From NCBI GenBank assembly GCA_905215095.1, contig CAJMOL010000115.1, positions 1 to 5,784 of the forward strand: a DNA stretch of 5,784 nt, read 5' to 3'. This DNA is from an uncultured bacterium (lineage in GTDB: Bacteria > Actinomycetota > Coriobacteriia > Coriobacteriales > Coriobacteriaceae). The position numbers and the translations under genes are program-made. The notes under the pieces are model-generated. The model worked only from the letters and a program-made list of their open reading frames with translations, had not been told where the DNA came from and did not search any database. The stretch's first letter is position 1; each line of letters begins with the position of its first letter. This document shows positions 1 to 5,146 of this stretch, one piece after another.

Positions 1-3
1 GAC

Positions 4-29
4 GGAAAGCACATTAAGTGCTTTCCTTT
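4..29 (+). terminator. Hairpin at the left edge, possible plus-strand terminator
   Basis: GGAAAGCAC (4-12) and GTGCTTTCC (18-26) form a perfect 9-base-pair stem around ATTAA, followed on the plus strand by only TTT (27-29). It could end a plus-strand gene lying left of the window. The short T-tract and lack of visible upstream sequence keep this tentative; on the minus strand no T-tract follows. Confidence 0.4.
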
Positions 30-243
30 GCGTGCGGAACTCGCGACAAACTTAAACAGCGGGCCGCCCGGACCGGGAATCCGACGTGCTCGTCGGGGCA
101 ACGTTCCCTACCAAAAAGGGACAGGTTTATTTTGGTCGGTTTTATCTGGGAAAACGCCACTCTTCACGGTGATCCACATCCATTTGCCACGTTCTTCCGA
201 GAATCAGACGAATAACTTCCAATCCACTCGTCCATATAACGCT
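30..243. other. Intergenic stretch with no recognisable gene
   Basis: No supported gene lies here. Frames open on the plus strand (for example 28-291) have no ribosome site and run into the terminator of the anti-sigma operon. On the minus strand a 23-codon frame (179-108) ends in VFPDKTDQNKPVPFW but lacks a ribosome site. Short inverted repeats are present: CCGAC/GTCGG near 81-96, and ACCAAAA/TTTTGGT at 110-116 and 130-136. The stretch may be an intergenic repeat or a decayed sequence; nothing decides between them. Confidence 0.5.
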
Positions 244-275
244 AAAAAGGCCGCTTCCCCTCTTGGGAAGCGGCC
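244..275 (-). terminator. Intrinsic terminator after the sigma/anti-sigma operon
   Basis: On the minus strand an 11-base-pair perfect GC-rich stem (arms 275-265 and 259-249, GGCCGCTTCCC) with a 5-base loop is followed at once by TTTTT (248-244). It starts 6 bases after the anti-sigma TAA stop. It has all the features of a rho-independent terminator. Confidence 0.93.
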
Positions 276-281
276 CAGACC

Positions 282-1358
282 TTACGAATAGACGATGGTA
301 AAGGGTACTTCTGTTTCGGTCTCTCCTGTTGATGTGTACCTCGTGCCCTCAAGGGTTACCGAGACCACCTGATCGACATTGATCAGTTTTGTCGGCACCG
401 AGATGTTCTCTCCGCTATTGCGCGTCAGCGAGACATAGAAATTGTACGCGCCCGCAGCATCGTCTTCGAAAATCTGCTCCGATCCATCCTTGTAGGTAAC
501 GGTCAACTTTTTCGTGACTGCGTCAATGCCCAGATCATCGATGTGCGTCTGGATGGAAAACGGGCTGATCTCGAGAGGCGAGTCATCGGAGCGGAGTTCC
601 TTTGTATCGACGTACGCTCCGACGCTAAACTCGGGCGTCGATGCCTCGAACGGCTTCGCATCCTCGCCTTCGCCCTCTGTCCAGGAGATATTCCAAGTGA
701 CAGCGCGTCGTAAATCTCGATCGCGATTCCAAGATGCAAAGTACATCGTGCCGTTAATGACCGTGTCGCTTGATGTGTCTTTATCAATTGTGCAGCGTGT
801 GTCAGCCCATTCCTCGCCGAAGTTCATGCTGGGCGTGCCGATGCCTTGTTCTTCTTCACCATAGAGAACAAGTTCGCCCGTCTCTGCTGCCGGCTTGTAG
901 TAGTTAACGCCATTTGGATTGGACAACGTAAACGTCACGGCTCCGCAGCCGTTTTGGTCAATAGCCATCTCATGGATATCGAGCGTATAGCCGTTGCCCT
1001 CGACGGACAGATTAACCTCCTGGACTGCACCCTCCAGGCTTTGGGGCGCGATGCCGTCACCAAACTCTCTGGTGTAGGTGTATTTAGTCCCCGATGAGCC
1101 ACCGTTGGTCCAGGTGATGGAATCCCCGTTGCCGTGGTTTCCCCAGGCTGAGGCAAAATATCTGGAATTGACGACGGCGTAGGCGACCCCTCCGGTCGCC
1201 AGCACTCCGACAAGACATCCAACAACGGCAACATACAGAGGCTTCGCGTGACCCTTTCGACGAAGCGGCTCGCCAGCGGCAGCATAAAGCACACGGTCGG
1301 CAAGATCGCTATCGGCTTGGATGGACTCGAAGGCCTGCTTGATTTGATTGGATTTCAC
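282..1358 (-). CDS. Single-pass membrane anti-sigma factor, probably DUF4179-like, with large outer domain
   Basis: This is the probable membrane anti-sigma partner of the overlapping ECF factor: a short inside domain would hold the sigma factor until an outside signal releases it. The 358-residue protein has a short N-terminus with the pattern IKQAFESIQADSDLADRVL (6-24), common in Gram-positive anti-sigmas, then basic residues (PLRRKGHAK) and a membrane helix (about 41-63). The outside region of about 290 residues is rich in Thr, Ser, Gly, Asp and Glu and looks beta-rich, with Cys138 and Cys189 as a possible disulfide. No protease or enzyme motif is visible. The start is GTG 1358: AGAGGAGGG lies inside the sigma gene, with its GGAGG core 6 bases upstream, so the two genes overlap by 50 bases and are probably translationally coupled. 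TAA is followed by a strong terminator. The anti-sigma role is inferred from context and architecture; the ligand is unknown. Confidence 0.85.
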   Translation of the reverse strand: MKSNQIKQAFESIQADSDLADRVLYAAAGEPLRRKGHAKPLYVAVVGCLVGVLATGGVAYAVVNSRYFASAWGNHGNGDSITWTNGGSSGTKYTYTREFGDGIAPQSLEGAVQEVNLSVEGNGYTLDIHEMAIDQNGCGAVTFTLSNPNGVNYYKPAAETGELVLYGEEEQGIGTPSMNFGEEWADTRCTIDKDTSSDTVINGTMYFASWNRDRDLRRAVTWNISWTEGEGEDAKPFEASTPEFSVGAYVDTKELRSDDSPLEISPFSIQTHIDDLGIDAVTKKLTVTYKDGSEQIFEDDAAGAYNFYVSLTRNSGENISVPTKLINVDQVVSVTLEGTRYTSTGETETEVPFTIVYS

Positions 1359-1827
1359 GGTCGCCCTCCTCTAGGATGAATTTGAGCTTCGATCGACCGC
1401 GAGCTAAACGCGTTCGAACGGTCGCGGCTGGTACATGCAACAACTCGGCAATCTCTGAGGTCGAAAAGCCCAGATAGTAATAGAGCACGATGGGAACGCG
1501 GAATCGCTCCGGAAGTCGCATAACGTCTGACAGGACCGCCTTGGTCTCATCCTGCGCTGTCGAAAGCGACTCGGCCAGGTTCTCAATATCCTCCACACGC
1601 CTCCATGGCTTTCGAAAGAGCGATTTACATTCATTGATCGTGACCCGGATAAGCCAGCGGCGAAGATGCTCCCAACTCTCAAAATGTCCATCGCTTTTAA
1701 GCAGCTTAAGAAAGACATCCTGGGCAACATCGTCGGCGTCGGCACAATCGCGCAGGTACGTCAATGCGATCCGAAACACGACATCCCGGTGATCTTCGAC
1801 CGCCTGTCTAAATGCTTGTTCTTCCAT
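1309..1827 (-). CDS. ECF-type RNA polymerase sigma factor
   Basis: This 172-residue extracytoplasmic-function sigma factor directs RNA polymerase to a small set of promoters when released from its anti-sigma partner. Region 2 (about 8-74) contains the core-binding and -10-reading helices, with the family pattern DADDVAQDVFLKLL (30-43) and RRWLIRVTINECKSLFRK (56-73). Region 4 (about 98-150) starts LPERFRVPIVLYYYLGFST and continues with the -35-binding helix-turn-helix EIAELLHVPAATVRTRLARG (125-144). There is no region 3 or C-terminal extension, as usual for ECF factors. I chose ATG 1827 over the in-frame GTG at 1833 because the GTG falls within the strong ribosome site GGGAGGTG. Its last 50 bases overlap the next gene, a membrane protein fitting the anti-sigma role. 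The YYYLGFS/LARGRSKLK style is like clostridial ECF factors paired with DUF4179-type anti-sigmas. The regulon is unknown. Confidence 0.93.
   Translation of the reverse strand: MEEQAFRQAVEDHRDVVFRIALTYLRDCADADDVAQDVFLKLLKSDGHFESWEHLRRWLIRVTINECKSLFRKPWRRVEDIENLAESLSTAQDETKAVLSDVMRLPERFRVPIVLYYYLGFSTSEIAELLHVPAATVRTRLARGRSKLKFILEEGDREIQSNQAGLRVHPSR
1356..1372 (-). promoter_or_regulatory. Ribosome binding site of the anti-sigma gene inside the sigma gene
   Basis: AGAGGAGGG (1372-1364), with GGAGG 6 bases before GTG 1358, lies within codons for ILEEGD of the sigma factor. The position fixes the GTG start and ties translation of the anti-sigma to ribosomes passing through the sigma gene, which favours balanced amounts of the two proteins. 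Confidence 0.82.
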
Positions 1828-1838
1828 AATCACCTCCC
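1825..1838 (-). promoter_or_regulatory. Ribosome binding site deciding the sigma factor start
   Basis: GGGAGGTG (1838-1831) is an extended match to the 16S anti-Shine-Dalgarno. Its GGAGG core lies 5 bases before ATG 1827. The alternative GTG (1833-1831) is part of the ribosome site itself and is therefore unlikely to be the start. Confidence 0.85.
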
Positions 1839-1875
1839 GGTGACGTTAATGATTCTTGCTGAGGCCCTCACCATA

Positions 1876-1904
1876 GATACGCTTTGACCGAACGAAATGT
1901 TTCA
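1876..1904 (-). promoter_or_regulatory. Candidate ECF-sigma promoter upstream of the sigma factor gene
   Basis: On the minus strand TGAAAC (1904-1899) and CGTATC (1881-1876) are separated by 17 bases. This resembles the promoter class of Bacillus SigW/SigX-like ECF factors (TGAAAC, spacer of about 16, CGTA or CGTC). No sigma-70-type pair with acceptable spacing is seen here. An AT-rich block (T8 on the minus strand, 1935-1928) lies upstream and could act as an UP-like element. Placed about 50 bases before the ATG of an ECF sigma gene, it suggests autoregulation. Confidence 0.6.
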
Positions 1905-2023
1905 AATTCAAGCAGGAATAACCTACCAAAAAAAACTCTGCCCCTTATTGGCAAGGGATCGACGGAACGCAACAGGTTGAGCATACGCAAGCGAGCGGCC
2001 CCCAGAGCGTACAAGGTGGCATG

Positions 2024-2065
2024 AAAAAGGCAGGGCATTGACCTTCTGGTCATGCCCTGCCTTTT
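2024..2065. terminator. Bidirectional intrinsic terminator after murA-LCP
   Basis: Arms AAAAGGCAGGGCAT(T)GACC (2025-2043) and GGTCATGCCCTGCCTTTT (2048-2065) pair over 18 base pairs with a single bulged T, around a TTCT loop. The minus strand reads out through TTTTT (2028-2024) and the plus strand through TTTT (2062-2065). It would end the murA-LCP transcript about 70 bases after the LCP stop and also insulate the sigma-factor promoter downstream. Confidence 0.88.
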
Positions 2066-2107
2066 GAATGACAAATTGTCGCTCTGGGCGGCGCGCAGCG
2101 TCGAGCC

Positions 2108-2135
2108 GTTACGCGGGCTGGTAAGCCCGCGTAAC
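2108..2135. other. Perfect 12-bp hairpin directly after the LCP stop codon
   Basis: Arms GTTACGCGGGCT (2108-2119) and AGCCCGCGTAAC (2124-2135) enclose a 4-base loop. It begins one base after the LCP TAG. Neither strand shows a T-tract next to it, so it is not a classic intrinsic terminator. It may protect the mRNA 3' end or act as a first pause before the terminator further on. The structure is certain as sequence; the role is inferred. Confidence 0.6.
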
Positions 2136-2136
2136 T

Positions 2137-3366
2137 CTAGTAGTTGGCTTCGTAGCCGTTGCCGTCGCCGGTGGGCTCTTCGTAGTAGTCCGAATCGCTC
2201 GAATCAGTCGAATCGTCCGAATCGTCAGAGCTAACCGATGAGGTTGCGGTGCCGTTGGCGTAATCATCGGACGTGTTGTTGTTCAGGTCGCCGATCGTAG
2301 AGCTGGAGCCATCGGACTGGCCCATGGTATTGGGGCCCTTGGGATCCTTACCAGCGTCGACGCGCTCCATCATTTCCTTAAGCTCGTCCTCGTAGACAAA
2401 GACGTAGCTCACGCCATCAATCATGGTGCTGGCATCGGCATACGAAGGCAAGTTGGCCGAATAGATGCCGTCAACATCCATGCCGCGCATGGCATTGACC
2501 GTAGAGACGATATCCTGAACGCTCATATCGGTTACGAGCATGTCGGACAGCGAGTTGACCAGATCAAAGATCTTGGTGGCATCAAAGTTGTTGAGGATCT
2601 GGTTGGCGAGGGCGCCGAGCACCTGACGCTGGTGGCGCATGCGTGTGTAGTCGCCATCGGCATAGATGTAGCGGCAACGGGCATAGGTAAGGGCGGTCGC
2701 GCCATCCATGTGCTGCTGACCGGCGGTGATCTTAATGTCGAGATGCTCGGGGTCGTCGACATCGTCGGTTGCGTTAATGTCGATGCCGCCGACCGAATCA
2801 ATAAGCGACTGCATGCCGTCGAAGCTGACCTCGGCATAGTGCGAAATCTGGACACCGCACAGCTCGTTGACCGCCTGGACCATGGCTTCGGCGCCGCCGT
2901 AGGTATGGCAGGCGTTGATCTTCATGGTCGAGCCGTTGTAGACGACCTTGGTATCGCGCGGAATGGAGATGAGCGTCGCCTGCTTTTGCGTGGGGTCGAT
3001 ACGCGCCAGGATAATCGAGTCGGCGCGGTATGTATCCTCGCCCGGGCGACCGTCAGTGCCAAGGAGTAGCACGTAGAACGGGTCCTTTGCCTCGTCGGTA
3101 TCAACCAGGATCTGGCGCAGGTTGTCGGTAATGACGTTGGAATCGCCGAGCTTGCCCATAATGGTGGCAAACCACAGGCCGGCGGCAGTCGTAGCGCTCA
3201 ACAGCACACCGAGCACAGCAATGAGCGCGACGCGGCGAACCGTATGACCGCGACGACGCTGACGGGCGCGCTCGGAATAGCGGGCAACGTTATCGCGGCT
3301 ATAGATTTTTGCCTGAGCGCCGGTCGAAGGTCTTCGAGATTCCGTAATGGGCTTTTTCTTAAACAT
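2137..3366 (-). CDS. LytR-CpsA-Psr (LCP) family cell-wall glycopolymer transferase
   Basis: LCP proteins act at the outer face of the membrane and transfer lipid-pyrophosphate-linked glycopolymers (teichoic acids, capsule, arabinogalactan) onto peptidoglycan; the polymer here is unknown. The 409-residue protein has a basic cytoplasmic N-terminus (1-45, including RARQRRRGHTVRR), one membrane segment (about 46-67), and an LCP core at about 95-255. Core motifs are LLGTDGRPGEDTYRADSIIL (Asp105, Arg114, Asp116), SIPRDT (Arg137), KINACHTYGG (150-158), TYARCRY (Arg230) and DYTRMRHQRQ (Arg242, Arg244). A second region at about 260-335 precedes a low-complexity Ser/Asp/Asn/Gly tail (about 345-409) ending in Tyr. 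I chose ATG 3366 over the in-frame TTG at 3372 because AGG lies 6 bases from the ATG but touches the TTG. It starts 12 bases after murA, so co-transcription is likely. The paralogue (Lyt/Tag/Cps type) cannot be assigned. Confidence 0.93.
   Translation of the reverse strand: MFKKKPITESRRPSTGAQAKIYSRDNVARYSERARQRRRGHTVRRVALIAVLGVLLSATTAAGLWFATIMGKLGDSNVITDNLRQILVDTDEAKDPFYVLLLGTDGRPGEDTYRADSIILARIDPTQKQATLISIPRDTKVVYNGSTMKINACHTYGGAEAMVQAVNELCGVQISHYAEVSFDGMQSLIDSVGGIDINATDDVDDPEHLDIKITAGQQHMDGATALTYARCRYIYADGDYTRMRHQRQVLGALANQILNNFDATKIFDLVNSLSDMLVTDMSVQDIVSTVNAMRGMDVDGIYSANLPSYADASTMIDGVSYVFVYEDELKEMMERVDAGKDPKGPNTMGQSDGSSSTIGDLNNNTSDDYANGTATSSVSSDDSDDSTDSSDSDYYEEPTGDGNGYEANY
2189..2224. repeat. 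Four imperfect 9-bp tandem repeats in the LCP tail
   Basis: Units on the plus strand are TCCGAATCG, CTCGAATCA, GTCGAATCG and TCCGAATCG, laid end to end; the first and last are identical. They encode part of the Ser/Asp-rich run DDSDDSTDSSDSD near the C-terminus. Because 9 is a multiple of 3, a gain or loss of a unit would keep the frame and only change tail length. Confidence 0.75.
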
Positions 3367-3378
3367 AGGCAACCTGCA

Positions 3379-4662
3379 TTAGTAGATGACGGGATCGGGA
3401 ACAGTGGCGTGCTCGACATGAGCACCAAGCGCCTGCAGCTTTTCAACAAACTGTTCGTAGCCGCGCTTAATGTGATGGATGGCCGAGACCTCGGTCGTGC
3501 CGTCGGCAATTAGGCCGGCGACGACGAGTGCCGCGCCACCACGAAGATCCGGTGAGGTTACCTGAGCGCCGGAGAAGCCCTTGACGCCGTGAATCATGGC
3601 GTGGTGGCTCTCGATGCGAATATCGGCGCCCATGCGCACCAGCTCGGATGCAAACATAAAGCGATTCTCGAAGATATTCTCGGTGATAACGGAGCTGCCG
3701 TCGGCCAGGGCGGAGAGCACCATGATCTGCGCCTGCATGTCCGTGGGGAAACCGGGGAACGGGAGCGTCTGGATATCGACCGGCTTGATGTGCTCGACGC
3801 GATTCACGTGGACGCCATCCTCGATGCGTTCGCAATCGATGCCCATGAGCTCCATCTTCTTGAGCACCATTCCCAAGTGGATGGGGCAAAAGCCCGTGAC
3901 GTCGACACCGCGGTCGTCTGCCATCAACGCACCGGCAACGATAAAGGTACCGGCCTCGATGCGGTCGCCCACCACGCGATGGGTAACGGGATGGAGCTCT
4001 TCCACGCCTTCGATAGTCACGACGGGCGTACCCGCGCCGACAATCTTGGCGCCCATCTCGTTGAGCATGTTAGCGAGATCGACGATCTCGGGCTCGCGGG
4101 CGGCATTATCGATAACCGTGGTACCCTGCGCGCGCACGGAGGCCATGATGAGGTTCTCGGTCGCACCGACGCTGGCGAACTCGAGCGTGACGGTGGTACC
4201 GTGCAGGCCCTGGGGCGCGTTGGCGTTGATATAGCCGTGGGCGGTATCGAACTCAACGCCCAAGGCCTCAAGACCCAAGATATGCATATCGATCTTGCGA
4301 GCACCCAGGTTGCAGCCGCCGGGCATGGCGATCTTGGCGCGATGGAAACGGCCCAGCAGGGGTCCCATCACGGCAGTGGAAGCGCGCATCTTGGCAACGA
4401 GCTCATAGGGAGCCTCCCAGGAATCGACCTGAGAGGTATCAATCTCGAGCGTGTGCTCGTCGAGAACATCGATCGTGGCGCCCATACCCTTGAGCACCTT
4501 GCCCATCACGTGGACATCGGAAATATCAGGCACGTTCTGCAGCGTCGTCTTGCCCGGCGCCAGAAGCGTTGCCGCCATAAGTTTGAGCGCGGAGTTCTTG
4601 GCACCCGAAACAGGCACGGAACCTCCGATGGCGTGGCCACCCTCAACGCGGATAATATCCAA
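3379..4662 (-). CDS. murA: UDP-N-acetylglucosamine 1-carboxyvinyltransferase (MurA)
   Basis: MurA transfers enolpyruvate from phosphoenolpyruvate to the 3'-OH of UDP-GlcNAc, the first committed step of peptidoglycan synthesis, in the cytoplasm. The 427-residue length is typical of the family. Visible hallmarks are SGAKNSALK with Lys22-Asn23, KMRAS with Arg93, the flexible loop MPGGCNLGARK with catalytic Cys117, PGFPTDMQAQ with Asp308 (the general-base position), and HIKRGYE with Arg400. Cys117 is the residue alkylated by fosfomycin; because it is Cys and not Asp, the enzyme should be of the fosfomycin-sensitive type. The start is TTG at 4662-4660: an in-frame TAG lies two codons upstream, GAAAGGG is 6 bases away, and the N-terminus MDIIRVEGG matches the family. 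It is the first gene of a pair, since the LCP gene begins 12 bases after its TAA stop. A long antisense reading frame over it is a codon-bias shadow. Confidence 0.97.
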   Translation of the reverse strand: MDIIRVEGGHAIGGSVPVSGAKNSALKLMAATLLAPGKTTLQNVPDISDVHVMGKVLKGMGATIDVLDEHTLEIDTSQVDSWEAPYELVAKMRASTAVMGPLLGRFHRAKIAMPGGCNLGARKIDMHILGLEALGVEFDTAHGYINANAPQGLHGTTVTLEFASVGATENLIMASVRAQGTTVIDNAAREPEIVDLANMLNEMGAKIVGAGTPVVTIEGVEELHPVTHRVVGDRIEAGTFIVAGALMADDRGVDVTGFCPIHLGMVLKKMELMGIDCERIEDGVHVNRVEHIKPVDIQTLPFPGFPTDMQAQIMVLSALADGSSVITENIFENRFMFASELVRMGADIRIESHHAMIHGVKGFSGAQVTSPDLRGGAALVVAGLIADGTTEVSAIHHIKRGYEQFVEKLQALGAHVEHATVPDPVIY

Positions 4663-4675
4663 GGTCTACCCTTTC
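4660..4675 (-). promoter_or_regulatory. Ribosome binding site fixing the TTG start of murA
   Basis: GAAAGGG (4675-4669) stands 6 bases before TTG (4662-4660). The in-frame TAG at 4668-4666 excludes any start further upstream, and the next Met comes only at residue 30, past conserved MurA sequence. The site begins one base after the T-tract of the preceding terminator. Confidence 0.8.
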
Positions 4676-4714
4676 AAAAAGCATGCCCGGGGTGGCTGAG
4701 CCATCCCGGGCATG
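4676..4714 (-). terminator. Intrinsic terminator of the atp operon, abutting murA
   Basis: The arms are at 4700-4714 and 4682-4696, about 15 base pairs with one mismatch or wobble, and a 3-base loop. On the minus strand the second arm is followed, after one base, by TTTTT (4680-4676). The stem is very GC-rich (CATGCCCGGG). It starts 36 bases after the atpC stop. Only one base separates the T-tract from the murA Shine-Dalgarno (4675-4669), so the hairpin is also the leader of any transcript that reads into murA. Confidence 0.9.
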
Positions 4715-4750
4715 ATGTGTTCGCAAATGGTCGAACGCTAAAACGTCTGA

Positions 4751-5143
4751 CTATTGGGCAAGCTTGAGCTTACACCATGCGATTTCATTATAGAGGTAGG
4801 CGCGGCGTGCATCATCCTCCGACAAATTACCCAGCTTCTCTTCAAAACCTTGAATATCAGCTTTAACCTTGTCGGCGTGGACGGTCGCCAAATCGCAAGC
4901 GCGCTCGGCGAGGACGGTCACGACATCGTCCGCAACCTGGGCATAGCCGCCGGCCACGGCAAACGTGTGGTCGACAGTGCCCATGGCCTTATCGGAAACG
5001 CGAACGTAACCGCGGTCGATCGTGCAGATCTCGCTGGAGTGAGCAGGCAGAACGCCAAACTCGCCATCCGTGGACGGAATCGACACAAACGCAGCGTCGC
5101 CCTCATAGGCGCAGCTCACGGGGCACACGATGCGGATACGCAT
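4751..5143 (-). CDS. atpC: ATP synthase F1 epsilon subunit
   Basis: This is the epsilon subunit of F-type ATP synthase. It sits on the central stalk with gamma, couples F1 to the c-ring and can restrain ATP hydrolysis. The 130-residue length is normal. The N-terminal beta-sandwich spans about residues 1-82 and carries the family pattern DGEFGVLPAHSSEICTIDRG (26-45) and FAVAGGYAQVADDVVTVLAE (61-80). The C-terminal helical hairpin spans about 84-130 (ending LYNEIAWCKLKLAQ) and is more divergent. The ATG start is three bases after the atpD stop. Its ribosome site GGGGGAG lies inside the end of atpD, with the GGAG core 9 bases from the ATG, which implies translational coupling. It is the last gene of the atp operon, because a strong terminator follows at 4676-4714. 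Five cysteines (7, 11, 40, 83, 124) seem many for this subunit. Confidence rests on the motif plus position after atpD. Confidence 0.96.
   Translation of the reverse strand: MRIRIVCPVSCAYEGDAAFVSIPSTDGEFGVLPAHSSEICTIDRGYVRVSDKAMGTVDHTFAVAGGYAQVADDVVTVLAERACDLATVHADKVKADIQGFEEKLGNLSEDDARRAYLYNEIAWCKLKLAQ
4787..4815 (-). promoter_or_regulatory. Candidate housekeeping promoter for murA inside atpC
   Basis: On the minus strand a perfect TATAAT (4792-4787) lies 17 bases downstream of ATGATG (4815-4810), which keeps the TGA core of the -35 consensus TTGACA. A start near 4780 would give a leader of about 118 bases that passes through the 4676-4714 hairpin before murA. The -10 is also simply the codons for Tyr-Asn in atpC, so chance is a real alternative. 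I list it because no better promoter is visible in the 88 bases between the two genes. Confidence 0.3.
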
Positions 5144-5146
5144 AAC

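Larger units (their letters stand above)
1828..2136. other. Intergenic region between the LCP gene and the sigma factor gene
   Basis: I see no gene in this stretch. From right to left it holds the post-stop hairpin, the bidirectional terminator, a roughly 90-base stretch of unknown nature (about 1935-2023), an A8 tract (1928-1935), the candidate ECF promoter and a 40-odd-base leader with the sigma-gene ribosome site. The minus strand stays open across 1868-2074, but that frame runs through the terminator and the promoter and has no ribosome site, so I do not call it. Confidence 0.7.

Noticed and set aside
28..291. An 87-codon plus-strand frame in the left intergenic region
   Set aside because: No ribosome site, biased Pro/Arg/Gly composition, and it runs across the terminator and into the end of the anti-sigma gene.
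1942..1963. CCCTT/AAGGG hairpin followed after a few bases by T8 on the minus strand
   Set aside because: The stem is only 5 base pairs and the T-tract is 6 bases away, so it is too weak for an intrinsic terminator; the T8 is better explained as an AT-rich upstream element of the promoter.
1868..2074. A 68-codon minus-strand frame upstream of the sigma gene
   Set aside because: It starts within the bidirectional terminator region, has no ribosome site and covers the candidate ECF promoter. Its readable Leu/Arg-rich middle may be a remnant, but nothing supports a gene.
2070..2080. Palindrome GACAAATTGTC between the LCP stop and the terminator
   Set aside because: It is short, at the 3' end of an operon with no promoter nearby, and compatible with chance; no known operator of this form is recognised with confidence.
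3367..3372. TTG at 3372 as the LCP start, two codons upstream
   Set aside because: The only Shine-Dalgarno (AGG at 3375-3373) touches this TTG, whereas it stands 6 bases from ATG 3366.
3589..4767. A 392-codon open frame on the plus strand, antisense to murA
   Set aside because: It mirrors murA codons on the opposite strand, yields a His/Asp/Gly-rich product with no recognisable domain, lacks a ribosome site and continues through the atp terminator into atpC. murA itself is certain.
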